Origin: Sphingobium sp. TCM1
GTDB taxonomy: Bacteria; Pseudomonadota; Alphaproteobacteria; Sphingomonadales; Sphingomonadaceae
Assembly: GCF_001650725.1 (NCBI RefSeq)
Contig: NZ_LXVX01000034.1
Location: 1 to 64,000, forward strand
Reading direction: 5' to 3'
Length of the DNA stretch: 64,000 bases
In this document: positions 43,111 through 52,067 of the stretch, piece by piece
Position numbering within the stretch: the first letter of the stretch is position 1
Layout of the letters: each line of letters opens with the position of its first letter
The notes under the pieces: model-generated
What the model saw: the letters and a program-made list of their open reading frames with translations, nothing else
The model's database searches: none
What the model was told of the DNA's origin: nothing
Program-made: the position numbers and the translations under genes

Positions 43111-43365
43111 ATGGCTGAGGACATTTCCAACCCCGATCCCGCAACCCTGTCGTTCGAGGATGCGCTGCGCGCGCTCGAACAGATCGTCCGCCGGCTGGAA
43201 AGCGGCGACGTGCCGCTGGACGAGTCGATCTCGCTCTATGCGCGGGGCGAGGAACTGCGCAAGCGCTGCGCCGATCGCCTCCAGGCGGCCGAGGCGCGGA
43301 TCAGCCGACTGACGGTCGATGCCAGCGGCGCAGTGACCGGCGCGCAGCCTTTCGGCGCGGACTGA
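43111..43365 (+). CDS. xseB: Exodeoxyribonuclease VII small subunit
   Basis: An 84-aa helical-hairpin protein that binds XseA to form exonuclease VII. The sequence LSFEDALRALEQIVRRLESGDVPLDESISLYARGEELRKRC is the XseB signature. The ATG at 43111 gives the usual length. ispA follows after 4 bases, the common xseB-ispA pairing that links to isoprenoid synthesis. Confidence 0.95.
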   Translation: MAEDISNPDPATLSFEDALRALEQIVRRLESGDVPLDESISLYARGEELRKRCADRLQAAEARISRLTVDASGAVTGAQPFGAD

Positions 43366-43369
43366 TCGC

Positions 43370-44284
43370 ATGAAGGGGGGAGGGGGCGTCTCCGCGGCCG
43401 CACTGGTGACGACGCGCGCGACCATCGTCGCGCAGCAGATCGACGCCGCTTTCGACCGGCTGCTGGCGGTACCCGACGATCCGCGCCGTCGCCTTTATGA
43501 AGCGATGCGCCATGCCGCGATCGGCGGCGGCAAGCGGCTGCGCCCGCTGCTGGTGCAGGCGGCGAGCGACCTGTTCAACATTTCCCGCGACTCGGCGCTC
43601 CGGGTCGGCCTCGCGATCGAGTGCATCCATGTCTATTCGCTGATCCATGACGATCTGCCGGCGATGGACGATGACGACATGCGCCGGGGCAAGCCGACCG
43701 TTCACAAGGCCTTTGACGAGGCGACGGCGATCCTGGCGGGCGACTGCCTGCACGATCTGGCGTTCCAGATCCTCGCCGACGAGGAGACCCATCCCGACCC
43801 CTTCGTGCGGGTGGAACTGGTGAAGGCACTGGCGCTCGCCAGCGGCCCGGCGGGCATGGCCGGCGGGCAGATGATGGACCTGGAAGCGGAAACGACCCGC
43901 TTCGACCTCGCTACCGTGACGCGGCTCCAGAATCTCAAGACCGGTGCGCTGATCGCCGTCTGTGTCGATGCCGCCGCGATCATGGCCCGCCTGCCGCACG
44001 ATGCGCGCACCCGGCTGCATGGCTATGCCCGCGACATCGGCCTCGCCTTCCAGATCGCCGACGACCTGCTCGACGTGGAGGGGGACGAGGCGCTGGCCGG
44101 CAAGGCGCTTGGCAAGGATGCGGCGGCGGGCAAGGAAACCTTCGTCTCGCTGCTCGGCGTCGAGCCGGCGCGGGAACGGGCGCACATGCTGGTCGCCCAG
44201 GCGAAGGCGCATCTTCACAATTTCGGCGCGGAGGCCGACCTGCTGCGCGCCATTGCCGACTATATCGTGGAAAGGGACCGCTAG
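43370..44284 (+). CDS. ispA: Farnesyl/geranylgeranyl diphosphate synthase family
   Basis: Polyprenyl synthase that condenses IPP with allylic diphosphates. The first Asp-rich motif DDLPAMDDDD begins at residue 94 and the second motif is DDLLDVEGD. The GGGKRLRP basic motif and the GGQMMDLEAE region are in place. Chain length (C15 or C20) cannot be fixed from sequence; the xseB-ispA context favours FPP synthase. Length 304 aa is normal. coaD follows after 3 bases. Confidence 0.93.
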   Translation: MKGGGGVSAAALVTTRATIVAQQIDAAFDRLLAVPDDPRRRLYEAMRHAAIGGGKRLRPLLVQAASDLFNISRDSALRVGLAIECIHVYSLIHDDLPAMDDDDMRRGKPTVHKAFDEATAILAGDCLHDLAFQILADEETHPDPFVRVELVKALALASGPAGMAGGQMMDLEAETTRFDLATVTRLQNLKTGALIAVCVDAAAIMARLPHDARTRLHGYARDIGLAFQIADDLLDVEGDEALAGKALGKDAAAGKETFVSLLGVEPARERAHMLVAQAKAHLHNFGAEADLLRAIADYIVERDR

Positions 44285-44287
44285 GCC

Positions 44288-44800
44288 ATGACGAAACAGC
44301 GCATCGGCGTCTATCCCGGCACGTTCGATCCCATCACCCTGGGGCATATGGACATCATCCGGCGCGGCGCGAAGCTGGTCGACAAGCTGGTGATCGGCGT
44401 GACCACCAACATCGCCAAGTCGCCCATGTTCTCTGACGAGGAGCGGCTGGAGATGGTGCGCCGCGAATGTGCGGGCATCGATGCGGAGATCGTCGTCACA
44501 GGCTTTAATTCGCTGCTGATGGACTTTGCCGAATCGCAGGGGGCCAGCGTCATCATCCGCGGCCTGCGCGCTGTCGCGGACTTCGAATATGAATATCAGA
44601 TGGCGGGGATGAACCAGCAGATCAACGGCCGGGTCGAAACCGTCTTCCTGATGGCGGACGTCTCGCTCCAGCCGATCGCGTCGCGGCTGGTCAAGGAAAT
44701 CGCCCTGTATGGCGGCCCGATCCACAAGTTCGTCGGCCCCGTCGTGCGCGACGAGGTGGTGGCGCGGGTCGCGCAGCTCGGCCGCAAGGGGCAGGGCTGA
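44288..44800 (+). CDS. coaD: Phosphopantetheine adenylyltransferase
   Basis: Converts 4-phosphopantetheine and ATP to dephospho-CoA. The nucleotidyl-transferase motif TLGH is at residues 17-20 (GTFDPITLGHMD), and the C-terminal ADVSLQPIASRLVKEIALYGG contains the ATP-binding segment. At 170 aa it is a standard hexameric PPAT. It is the last gene of the xseB-ispA-coaD run. Confidence 0.97.
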   Translation: MTKQRIGVYPGTFDPITLGHMDIIRRGAKLVDKLVIGVTTNIAKSPMFSDEERLEMVRRECAGIDAEIVVTGFNSLLMDFAESQGASVIIRGLRAVADFEYEYQMAGMNQQINGRVETVFLMADVSLQPIASRLVKEIALYGGPIHKFVGPVVRDEVVARVAQLGRKGQG

Positions 44801-44836
44801 AAAACGCCGCCTGAACCCGTTTCAGCCTGCGTTCAG

Positions 44837-44864
44837 TTGCCAATCGCGATCAGCGCGCTATCAG
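44837..44864 (+). promoter_or_regulatory. Candidate promoter of the cyclophilin gene
   Basis: TTGCCA (44837-44842) and TATCAG (44859-44864) are 16 bases apart, in the gap after coaD and about 46 bases before the start at 44911. Confidence 0.4.
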
Positions 44865-44910
44865 GGCGCCTTGCCCCCAGGCGACAAGAGATCAAGGAAT
44901 GTCTTACCCC

Positions 44911-45660
44911 ATGCGTTTAACTCGCGCGCTCAAGACCGTGGCGATCGGCTTCGCCCTCACCGCGTCCGGCCTCGCCTATGCCCAGGGCGGCGGTGGCGGC
45001 AATGCAGAGGATCTGAAGAAGTCGGAAGCCGCCGCGCGCGCGCAGGAAAACGCCAAGTCGCTGGGTTCCGACCCGACGGTCAAGCTGCCGCCCGCCACCG
45101 TGCCGGCCGACCCGCAGAATATCTGGGATCTCGACCTGTCGAGCGGCGGCCGCGTGCGTATCCAGCTGCGTCCCGACATCGCGCCGGGCCATGTTGATCG
45201 GATCAAGGAGCTGACGCGCCAGGGCTTTTATAACGGCCTGAAATTCCACCGCGTCATCCCCGGCTTCATGGCGCAGGGCGGCGATCCCAAGGGCGACGGT
45301 ACCGGCGGTTCGCAGTTGCCCGACCTCAAGGCCGAATTCAACCCGATGCCCCACCTGCGTGGCACGGTGTCGATGGCCCGCGCCCAGAGCGAGGACAGCG
45401 CCAACAGCCAGTTCTTCATCGTGCTGCTGCCCCGGATGCAGCTCGACAAGAAATATACCGTCTTCGGCCGCGTGATCGAAGGGATGCAATATGTCGACGC
45501 GATCGCCCAGGGCGAACCGCCGGCCAACCCGACCCTGATCCTCCAGGCGTCGATCGAAAGCGACGGCAAGCCGCCGGTCACTGCGCTGCCCGCGCCGCCG
45601 CCGTCGTCGGCGCCATCGATCATCGACACGCCCGCCGCGCCTGCGCCGAAGCGGAAATAA
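44911..45660 (+). CDS. Periplasmic peptidyl-prolyl cis-trans isomerase, cyclophilin type
   Basis: A secreted cyclophilin of 249 aa. A signal peptide (LKTVAIGFALTASGLAYAQ) is followed by a Gly/Lys-rich spacer and the cyclophilin domain from about residue 75. The domain contains the active-site FHRVIPGFMAQGGD and NSQFFIVL; the C-terminus is Pro/Ala-rich (PPPSSAPS). I use the ATG at 44911. A second ATG at 44899 directly abuts the AAGGA ribosome site and is less likely. queA follows in the same direction, a common neighbour. Confidence 0.92.
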   Translation: MRLTRALKTVAIGFALTASGLAYAQGGGGGNAEDLKKSEAAARAQENAKSLGSDPTVKLPPATVPADPQNIWDLDLSSGGRVRIQLRPDIAPGHVDRIKELTRQGFYNGLKFHRVIPGFMAQGGDPKGDGTGGSQLPDLKAEFNPMPHLRGTVSMARAQSEDSANSQFFIVLLPRMQLDKKYTVFGRVIEGMQYVDAIAQGEPPANPTLILQASIESDGKPPVTALPAPPPSSAPSIIDTPAAPAPKRK

Positions 45661-45684
45661 GCCGGTTCGTCCGGCCGTCCAGCC

Positions 45685-46716
45685 ATGCGCGTAGACCTGT
45701 TCGATTTCGACCTGCCGGCGGAGAATATCGCGCTCCGGCCCGCTTCCCCGCGCGACAGCGCGCGGCTGCTGCTGGTGCCCGGCGACGGCGCCATGCAGGA
45801 CCATGTCGTGCGCGACCTGCCGTCGCTGCTGCGCGCCGGCGACGTGCTGGTGTTCAACGACACCAGGGTCATTCCCGCCCAGCTGGAGGGGATGCGCGGC
45901 CAGGCGAGGATCGGCGCGACCCTGCACAAGCGGCAGGGGCTGCGGCAATGGCAGGCCTTCCTGCGCAACGCCAAGCGGGTGCGCGCGGGCGACCGCATCG
46001 ATTTCGGTGCGGGCGTCACGGCCATCGCGGGCGCGCGCGACGAGGATGGCGGGGTGACGCTGGATTTCGAGGGCGAGGAGCCGGTGGAAGTCCTGCTGGA
46101 GCGGGCGGGCCGGATGCCGCTGCCACCCTATATCGCCAGCAAGCGCCCGACCGACGACCGCGACCGCCGCGATTACCAGACCATGTTCGCGCGCGAGGAT
46201 GGCGCCGTCGCCGCGCCCACCGCCGCGCTGCATTTCACCCCCGACCTGATGGCCGCGATCGGCTCGGCGGGCGTGAGGACCGAAACGCTGACGCTGCATG
46301 TGGGCGCGGGCACCTTCCTGCCGGTCAAGGCCGACGATACCGACGATCACCGGATGCACGCCGAATGGGGCCGGATCGACGCCGCGACGGCCGAGCGCCT
46401 GAACGCCGCGCGCGCAGCCGGGGGGCGGCTGATCGCGGTGGGCACCACGTCGCTGCGCCTGCTTGAAAGCGCGTGCGGCGAGGACGGCCTGCTGCGCCCC
46501 TTCGCCGACGAGACGCGGATATTCATCACGCCGGGCTATCGCTTCCGCGCGGTGGACGGGCTCATGACCAATTTCCACCTGCCCAAGTCGACGCTCTTCA
46601 TGCTGGTGTCCGCGCTGATGGGCCGCGAACGGATGCAAGAGGTCTACGCCCACGCGATCGCGACGGGCTATCGCTTCTATTCCTACGGGGATTCCAGCCT
46701 GCTCCTGCCGAGGTGA
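45685..46716 (+). CDS. queA: tRNA preQ1(34) S-adenosylmethionine ribosyltransferase-isomerase
   Basis: Adds the cyclopentenediol part from SAM to preQ1 in the wobble position of queuosine tRNAs. The 343-aa protein starts [20 protein letters not shown] and has [11 protein letters not shown], the [27 protein letters not shown] core, and the [11 protein letters not shown] and [29 protein letters not shown] blocks in order. Length is normal. It is the last long gene before a structured intergenic region. Confidence 0.97.
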   Translation: MRVDLFDFDLPAENIALRPASPRDSARLLLVPGDGAMQDHVVRDLPSLLRAGDVLVFNDTRVIPAQLEGMRGQARIGATLHKRQGLRQWQAFLRNAKRVRAGDRIDFGAGVTAIAGARDEDGGVTLDFEGEEPVEVLLERAGRMPLPPYIASKRPTDDRDRRDYQTMFAREDGAVAAPTAALHFTPDLMAAIGSAGVRTETLTLHVGAGTFLPVKADDTDDHRMHAEWGRIDAATAERLNAARAAGGRLIAVGTTSLRLLESACGEDGLLRPFADETRIFITPGYRFRAVDGLMTNFHLPKSTLFMLVSALMGRERMQEVYAHAIATGYRFYSYGDSSLLLPR

Positions 46717-46801
46717 CGGGCGAGCGCAAGCCGTCGCATTCCTGCCCGGAGACGGCTGTCGCCCGCCGGCGGGTTCGCTGACAGCGGCTCCGCTCGCCCG
46801 T
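46716..46801. other. Structured intergenic region after queA
   Basis: Outer arms ACGGGCGAGCG and CGCTCGCCCGT (46716-46726 with 46791-46801) are perfectly complementary over 11 bases. Inside them lie GCTGTC/GACAGC (46755-46760 with 46780-46785) and the palindrome CCCGCCGGCGGG (46762-46773). It could be a transcript-end structure or a small RNA. Downstream, TGCCGCCATGGCGGCA (46876-46891) is a further 16-base palindrome that contains an ATG opening an 11-codon frame. Confidence 0.5.
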
Positions 46802-46972
46802 TCGACCGGTTCGGCCATACTCACGAAGAGGCAGAGCGCTTTTCTCACGCGGACACGCGCGATTCGCGCGTATAGTGCCGCCATGGCGGCACGCGCGGAA
46901 TATCTGGTTCGCAAGTGAAACCTTTTCCGTCTCGCGCGTTGAAGCTCTCAGGCGTTCAGAGGAGGAGGGTAT

Positions 46973-47224
46973 ATGCAGATTGCATTCGGGACGGCGCGGC
47001 CGTCATTCGCCAGGGGATTCATCCCTCTGTATCATAGCGGGGAAACCAACCGCTGCCCGGCCTGCACGCGGCAGCATTGGATCGTCGGTCGGATGGTCGC
47101 GGAATGCGCCTTTTGCGGGACGGCGCTGCCGCTGGAGCAGTTCAGCACCTATGGCGGCGTGCATGGCGATCGACCGGAGCCGGCCGCCGGTTCTGCGCCA
47201 AAGCCATTGCGCGCAGCCCCCTGA
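46973..47224 (+). CDS. Small zinc-ribbon protein, 83 aa
   Basis: A very strong ribosome site AGGAGGAGGG precedes the ATG by a few bases, unusual for its neighbourhood. The protein has two CxxC pairs, CPAC (residues 28-31) and CAFC (residues 45-48), 13 residues apart, which suggests one zinc ribbon. An Ala/Pro-rich tail follows. No catalytic motif is visible. It ends 4 bases from the convergent DUF486 gene. No family name is recognised. Confidence 0.8.
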   Translation: MQIAFGTARPSFARGFIPLYHSGETNRCPACTRQHWIVGRMVAECAFCGTALPLEQFSTYGGVHGDRPEPAAGSAPKPLRAAP

Positions 47225-47228
47225 ACGG

Positions 47229-47567
47229 TCAGCCCCGGCCCACGAACAGGAATCCCACCGCGCCCATTATGCAGGCGAAGGCGGCAAGATGGCGCCAGTG
47301 CAGCGGCTCGCCCAGCACCGTCACCATGAAGCCGCCGAAGATGATGAGCGCGATCGCCTCCTGCGCGACCTTGAGCTGGCCCGCGCTCCAGCCCTGCGCG
47401 TAACCCATGCGGTTCGCGGGCACCGCCAGGCAATATTCGATGAAGGCGATGCCCCAGCTGATCAGGATGACCAGCAGGATCGGCTTGTTCATGCCGCCCT
47501 TCAGATGCCAGTACCAGGCGACGGTCATGAACAGGTTGGACAGGGCCAGCAGGATCAGGGTCGGCAT
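47229..47567 (-). CDS. DUF486-family small membrane protein
   Basis: A 112-aa protein with four hydrophobic segments (LILLALSNLFMTVAWYW, ILLVILISWGIAFIEYCLAVP, LKVAQEAIALIIFGGFMVTVL, LAAFACIMGAVGFLFVG). Key motifs AWYWHLK and EYCLAVPANRMGY identify the DUF486/DMT-like family. The start at 47567 gives the usual length; the frame upstream is open but reads as non-membrane sequence. The family's substrate is unknown. It converges on the zinc-ribbon gene. Confidence 0.88.
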   Translation of the reverse strand: MPTLILLALSNLFMTVAWYWHLKGGMNKPILLVILISWGIAFIEYCLAVPANRMGYAQGWSAGQLKVAQEAIALIIFGGFMVTVLGEPLHWRHLAAFACIMGAVGFLFVGRG

Positions 47568-47634
47568 CAATCTCTCGCACGGGACGGGGTCGACGCTTTG
47601 GCACTGTCCGGCCCGTGCGCGCAAGCGGGCATGG

Positions 47635-47663
47635 AAAAGGCCCGGTCATGCCGACCGGGCCTT
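47635..47663 (-). terminator. Terminator downstream of the DUF2171 gene
   Basis: A perfect 11-bp stem AAGGCCCGGTC/GACCGGGCCTT (47637-47647 with 47653-47663) is followed on the minus strand by a short T-run at 47638-47635. Confidence 0.75.
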
Positions 47664-47680
47664 CCATTCATCATCCGCGC

Positions 47681-48604
47681 TCAGCGATAGCGGTTGCCGC
47701 CATAGCCGGTCGTGCTGCTCGCCGTGCCCTCGCTGCTCCAGCCACCGCGATCCTCGTCACGATCACCGAACAGGGCATTCTGCTCCCGCTCGGTGCGCCA
47801 CGCGTCCTGCGCCTGGCTCGCGGTCTTTTCCAGCGTCACCTTGGTCGCATCGACCGACTTGATCCAGCTGGACGGGATGGAGTGATGCACGCCGCCCGCA
47901 TCCTCGTCATTCTTGGTCAGGATGATGCGGTCGCCGCGCAGCTTGTCGACGGTGCCGACATGCTCGCCGTCGCTGCCGACCACTTCCATATGTTCCCGCA
48001 CCTGGCTGATCGCCTGGCGCTGTTCGCTGCGGCGGGTGCGCCAGCTGCCGAACTCGCTGTTGAAGCGGTCGCGATGTTCGCGCTGATATTCGGCATAGTC
48101 GCGGTCCAGCTCGTCGATCCGCTGCTGGCGCCAGCTGTGATAGTTGCTGTCATGATGCGCGCCATAGTCCTGGGTCGGCCCATAGGCGCGGATGCGCTGG
48201 CCATGATCCTCGCTGCCAAAGCCGCTGCGTTCGCCGGTGTAGGGCGCATGGCCGCGATTGGGCAGATAGTCGCTGCGCGCCGCCGACGCATAGCCCAGCC
48301 GGCTCGACTGGTCGCGCGGGTCGCCATAGGGGCGGTTGTAATATTCGTCATATTCGCGCCGGCGTTCGGCCTCTTCGTCGCCGAACCAGCTGCGAACCTC
48401 GTCGCCCGCGCGGTCGAGGAAGCCGCGTTCCTCATAATCATAGTCGGCCGGGGGTCGGCGATAGTCCGGGCCGCCGAACTGGCCGCGCGTGCCGTAGCGG
48501 GAGCTCCGATCATCGCGGTCGCCCTGTGCCCGATACCGGTCTCCGCGGTCCCAGCCGGCCGAATAGCGATCCTCGCCATAGCGGCGTCCGCCTTGATAAC
48601 CCAT
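47681..48604 (-). CDS. Tyr/Arg/Asp-rich protein with C-terminal DUF2171 domain
   Basis: A 307-aa protein. The first ~100 residues are low complexity, rich in Tyr, Arg, Asp and Gly (for example EDRYSAGWDRGDRYRAQGDR) with a RSWFGDEEAERRR motif near residue 80. A charged helical middle follows (about 150-205). The PRC-barrel-like DUF2171 domain (VREHMEVVGSDGEHVGTVDKL ... IPSSWIKSVD) is near residues 210-265. The ATG at 48604 has AAGGAG 7 bases upstream, so it is preferred to the longer frame. DUF2171 proteins are often general stress or surface-related; the role here is unknown. Confidence 0.85.
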   Translation of the reverse strand: MGYQGGRRYGEDRYSAGWDRGDRYRAQGDRDDRSSRYGTRGQFGGPDYRRPPADYDYEERGFLDRAGDEVRSWFGDEEAERRREYDEYYNRPYGDPRDQSSRLGYASAARSDYLPNRGHAPYTGERSGFGSEDHGQRIRAYGPTQDYGAHHDSNYHSWRQQRIDELDRDYAEYQREHRDRFNSEFGSWRTRRSEQRQAISQVREHMEVVGSDGEHVGTVDKLRGDRIILTKNDEDAGGVHHSIPSSWIKSVDATKVTLEKTASQAQDAWRTEREQNALFGDRDEDRGGWSSEGTASSTTGYGGNRYR

Positions 48605-48801
48605 CGTCCTTCTCCTTGGTCTGTCCTGGCGACGCATTATCGGCGTCGTCGGGGCATCAATGGCCGGGCGGGGCCATCGTTCCGGGCGTTACGCAGGAGT
48701 AATGTCTGGCTGGGACACCGCCTCGCCGCGCGGAAATCGCGGGCGCTTCCTGCCCCTTGATCGAGATCAGCAATGGCCGCGATTTTTTCGGCAAAAGACC
48801 G

Positions 48802-48830
48802 TTGCAAGGCCCAAAAGCCTCGCCTATAGG
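48802..48830 (+). promoter_or_regulatory. Sigma-70 promoter of tRNA-Ala
   Basis: TTGCAA (48802-48807) and TATAGG (48825-48830) are spaced by exactly 17 bases and end 13 bases before the tRNA. Confidence 0.7.
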
Positions 48831-48843
48831 CAGCGCTCCTTCA

Positions 48844-48919
<76 letters not shown>

Positions 48920-48985
48920 ACCTCCTCACCGGGGTTGATCCGAAGGACTTTACCGCCCGTGCGGCAAGCGCCTAGAGCGGTTTCC

Positions 48986-49786
48986 ATGACAGATGAAGAT
49001 GATGCGGGCCGTCCCGCCGCGACGGTGGTGATCCTGCGCGACCGGCCGGCCGCGACCTCCGCGATATTGTCCCCCGAAATATTGCCGCCCGAAATATTGA
49101 TGGTGGAGCGGGCGTCGACCATGGCTTTCGCCGCCGGCGCGCTGGTCTTTCCCGGCGGCGCGGTGGACGAGGCCGACCATGCGCTGGCCGCGCGGCTCGA
49201 CCATGACCTGGCGCCGGACGAGGCGGCCGCCCGCATCGCCGCGATTCGCGAGACGATCGAGGAAGCGGGGCTGGGGATCGGTCTGGCCGGGCTGGTGGAC
49301 GCCGCATCGGTGCTGCGGCTGCGCGATGGCTTGCATGACGGCAGGCCGCTCGGCGATCTGCTGGACCGGCATGGCCTGGGCATCGCGTTCGAAGCGCTGA
49401 CCCCCTTCGCGCGCTGGCACCCCGCGCCCTTCGAGCGGGCCGCGCGGGTGTTCGACACGCGTTTCTACCTGGCCCGCGCGCCGGAGGGGCAGATGGCGAG
49501 CGTCGATTCGACCGAGAATGTGCGGCTCCTCTGGAGCAGCGCGGCCGAGGTGCTGGCGCGCTGCGACGCGGGCGAGGGAAGGATCATCTTTCCCACCCGG
49601 CGCAATCTGGAGCGGCTGGCGCCCTTCGCCTCCCACGCCGATCTGGTGGCCCATGCGGCGGCCTTTCCGGTCGAGAAGGTGCGGCCATGGAAGGAGGAGC
49701 GGGACGGGGAGGCGCATCTCTGCATCCCCGATCATCTCGGCTATCCGGTTACGTCGGAACCCATGCGGCAGGTCCGGCGTGCTTAG
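48986..49786 (+). CDS. NUDIX-family hydrolase
   Basis: A 266-aa protein. A central Nudix-like region contains FPGGAVDEAD and, after an insertion, the helical REtIEEAGLG part (AIRETIEEAGLGIG), so the box is split compared with MutT. The long form resembles the NUDIX proteins close to the human NUDT19 type. The start at 48986 follows the tRNA by 66 bases; a more upstream frame would cross the tRNA 3' region. The extensin-like gene follows after 3 bases, suggesting coupling. The substrate is not evident. Confidence 0.85.
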   Translation: MTDEDDAGRPAATVVILRDRPAATSAILSPEILPPEILMVERASTMAFAAGALVFPGGAVDEADHALAARLDHDLAPDEAAARIAAIRETIEEAGLGIGLAGLVDAASVLRLRDGLHDGRPLGDLLDRHGLGIAFEALTPFARWHPAPFERAARVFDTRFYLARAPEGQMASVDSTENVRLLWSSAAEVLARCDAGEGRIIFPTRRNLERLAPFASHADLVAHAAAFPVEKVRPWKEERDGEAHLCIPDHLGYPVTSEPMRQVRRA

Positions 49787-49789
49787 GGG

Positions 49790-50515
49790 ATGCGGAAACT
49801 TCATCTGACCCTTCGTCGTGTCGTCCTGCTGGGTGGCGCGCTGCTGCTGCTGTTCCTCGGCCATGCCTGGCTGCGCCAGCGGCCGCAGGATCTGCCCTGG
49901 ACCGACCTCGACCTCGCGCAGCCGGTCGGGCTTTTCACCGGGCGCAAGCTGGCCGCGCTGACCGGCGATACGGCCCGGTGCCGGGCACTGCTCGACGGGG
50001 CCGGCGTCGATTATGTGGCGATGAAGCCGGGCGGCGACGGTCAGTGCGCCTATGCCGACGCGGTGCGGCTGAAAGGGGAAGCGGACGCCATCGCCCTGTC
50101 GCCCGCGTCAGTCGCGCCGTCCTGTCCGGTGGCGGCCGCGTTCAGGTTGTGGGAATGGCAGGTGGTGCAGCCCGCCGCCCAGCGCATCTATGGCCAGCCG
50201 GTCCGCAGCATTCGCCATTTCGGCAGCTATAGCTGTCGCCGCATGTACGGCCGCAGCCAGGGCGATTTCAGCGAACATGCCACCGCCGACGCGATCGACG
50301 TGGCGGCCTTCGTGCTGGCGGACGGGCGGCAGGTCAGCCTCGTCAACGACTGGAAGGGGGAGGGGAAGGACGCGGCTTTCCTGCGCGCAGTGCGCGACGG
50401 GGCGTGCGACCTGTTCTCGACGGTGCTGTCACCTGATTACAATGCCGCCCATCGCGATCATTTCCACCTCGACCAGGCGGAACGCGGCGCCATGGGATGG
50501 CGGGCGTGTCGCTAA
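49790..50515 (+). CDS. Extensin-like C-terminal domain protein
   Basis: A 241-aa envelope protein. One N-terminal hydrophobic segment (VVLLGGALLLLFLGHAWL) is followed by the extensin-C domain, whose zinc-peptidase-like residues are visible in FSEHATADAIDVAAF and HRDHFHLD. RHFGSYSCRRMYGR is typical. The fold is related to D-Ala-D-Ala metallopeptidases, so a role in peptidoglycan processing is plausible but unproved. It ends 15 bases from the convergent trpE stop. Confidence 0.88.
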   Translation: MRKLHLTLRRVVLLGGALLLLFLGHAWLRQRPQDLPWTDLDLAQPVGLFTGRKLAALTGDTARCRALLDGAGVDYVAMKPGGDGQCAYADAVRLKGEADAIALSPASVAPSCPVAAAFRLWEWQVVQPAAQRIYGQPVRSIRHFGSYSCRRMYGRSQGDFSEHATADAIDVAAFVLADGRQVSLVNDWKGEGKDAAFLRAVRDGACDLFSTVLSPDYNAAHRDHFHLDQAERGAMGWRACR

Positions 50516-50530
50516 CGAATGCCGTGTGAC

Positions 50531-52066
50531 TTACTGCCCGAACCCGGCATCCCGCGCCACGCTCACCGCCTCGCGCGCCGCGGCCAGCAGCGCGCCGCTC
50601 TTGGCCTCGCATTCGCGCTGCTCATAGTCGGCGTTCGAATCGGCGACGATGCCCGCGCCCGCCTGGACGTGCATGATGCCGTCCTTGAGCACCGCCGTGC
50701 GCAGCACGATGCAACTGTCCATATTGCCGTCCGGCCCGAAATAGCCGACCCCGCCGGCATAGGCGCCGCGCGTTTCCGGCTCCAGTTCCGCGATGATCTC
50801 GCAGGCTCGGACCTTGGGCGCGCCCGAAACGGTGCCCGCCGGAAAACCCGCGAACAGTGCGTCGATCGCATCCTTGTCGGGCGCGAGGCGGCCGACCACG
50901 TTGGACACGATGTGCATGACATGGCTGTAAAATTCGACGCTGTAGCTTTCCGTGACCGTCACCGTTCCGGCGGCGGCGACGCGGCCGACATCGTTGCGGC
51001 CCAGGTCCAGCAGCATCAGATGCTCGGCCCGTTCCTTGGGATCGGCGAGCAGGCTTTCGCGATTGGCGGCGTCCTCGACCGCGCTTTTGCCACGCGGGCG
51101 GGTGCCGGCGATCGGGCGGATCGTCACCTCTCCATCGCGGGCGCGGACGAGAATTTCCGGTGACGATCCGATCAGCGCGAAGCCTGGCAGGTCGAGATAA
51201 TAGAGGAAGGGCGACGGATTGATCCGCCGCAGCGCGCGATAGAGGGCGATCGGCGGCAGGGTGAAGGGACTTGTGAAGCGCTGGGCCAGCACCACCTGGA
51301 AGATGTCGCCCGCGACGATATAGTCCTTGGCCGCGTCCACCATCTGCGCATAGCGGCCCGGTTCCAGCACGGGCGTCACTTCCACGTCAGCGATGTCGGC
51401 CGGTGCGGGCAGGGGGGGGAGCGGCGCGGCGAGGCGCGCGGCGGTGGCGTCGATCCGCTCAAGTGCCGCCTCGATCGCCTTTTCGGCATCGGCGAAGCTG
51501 CCCTTCCACACCGGCGAGACGATATAGAGCTGATCGGCCAGCCGGTCGAAGATCAGGATCACGGTCGGCCGCACGAACAGCATGTCGGGTACGCCGATCG
51601 GATTGGGTGCCGGGCGGGGCAGCTTTTCGACCAGCCCAACCGTTTCGTAGCCGAAATAGCCGACCAGGCAGGCGAGCGCAGCGGGCAGCGCGGCGTCCAT
51701 CTCCGCCCGGCATTCCGCCACCAGCGCGCGCAGCGCATCGAGCGCGCCGGCCTGTTCGGGCACGAAGGCGTCGCGGTCGGTCGCCCATTGCCGGTTGATC
51801 TCGGCGCTCTGGCCGTGCGCCCGAAAGACCAGGTCGGGGGCGAGGCCGATCAGGCTGTAGCGGCCGCGCACCGCGCCGCCCTCGACCGATTCCAGCAGAT
51901 AATCGCCGCGATCGGACTCGAACAGCTTGAGCGCGGCGGAGATCGGCGTGTCGGTGTCGGCGATCTGCCGCCGCCACACCAGGGCCGATTCGCCCCGCGC
52001 CAGAGCCGCGCGCGCACTCGTCACGCCGTCCAAGCCCCCGATGCCCATTGCCCCTTTGGCCGCCAT
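50531..52066 (-). CDS. trpE: Anthranilate synthase component I
   Basis: Converts chorismate to anthranilate with the glutamine amidotransferase TrpG, the first step to tryptophan. The 511-aa protein carries the Trp-feedback motifs LLESVEGG and NPSPFLYYLDL, the catalytic GTRPRGKS and NRESLLADPKERAEHLMLLDLGRND segments, and GTVSGAPKVRA. The ATG at 52066 lies one base after the ppiD stop; the ATG at 52048 with AAAGGGG upstream is an alternative. No trpG follows in this window, so it is encoded elsewhere. Confidence 0.95.
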   Translation of the reverse strand: MAAKGAMGIGGLDGVTSARAALARGESALVWRRQIADTDTPISAALKLFESDRGDYLLESVEGGAVRGRYSLIGLAPDLVFRAHGQSAEINRQWATDRDAFVPEQAGALDALRALVAECRAEMDAALPAALACLVGYFGYETVGLVEKLPRPAPNPIGVPDMLFVRPTVILIFDRLADQLYIVSPVWKGSFADAEKAIEAALERIDATAARLAAPLPPLPAPADIADVEVTPVLEPGRYAQMVDAAKDYIVAGDIFQVVLAQRFTSPFTLPPIALYRALRRINPSPFLYYLDLPGFALIGSSPEILVRARDGEVTIRPIAGTRPRGKSAVEDAANRESLLADPKERAEHLMLLDLGRNDVGRVAAAGTVTVTESYSVEFYSHVMHIVSNVVGRLAPDKDAIDALFAGFPAGTVSGAPKVRACEIIAELEPETRGAYAGGVGYFGPDGNMDSCIVLRTAVLKDGIMHVQAGAGIVADSNADYEQRECEAKSGALLAAAREAVSVARDAGFGQ

Positions 52067-52067
52067 C

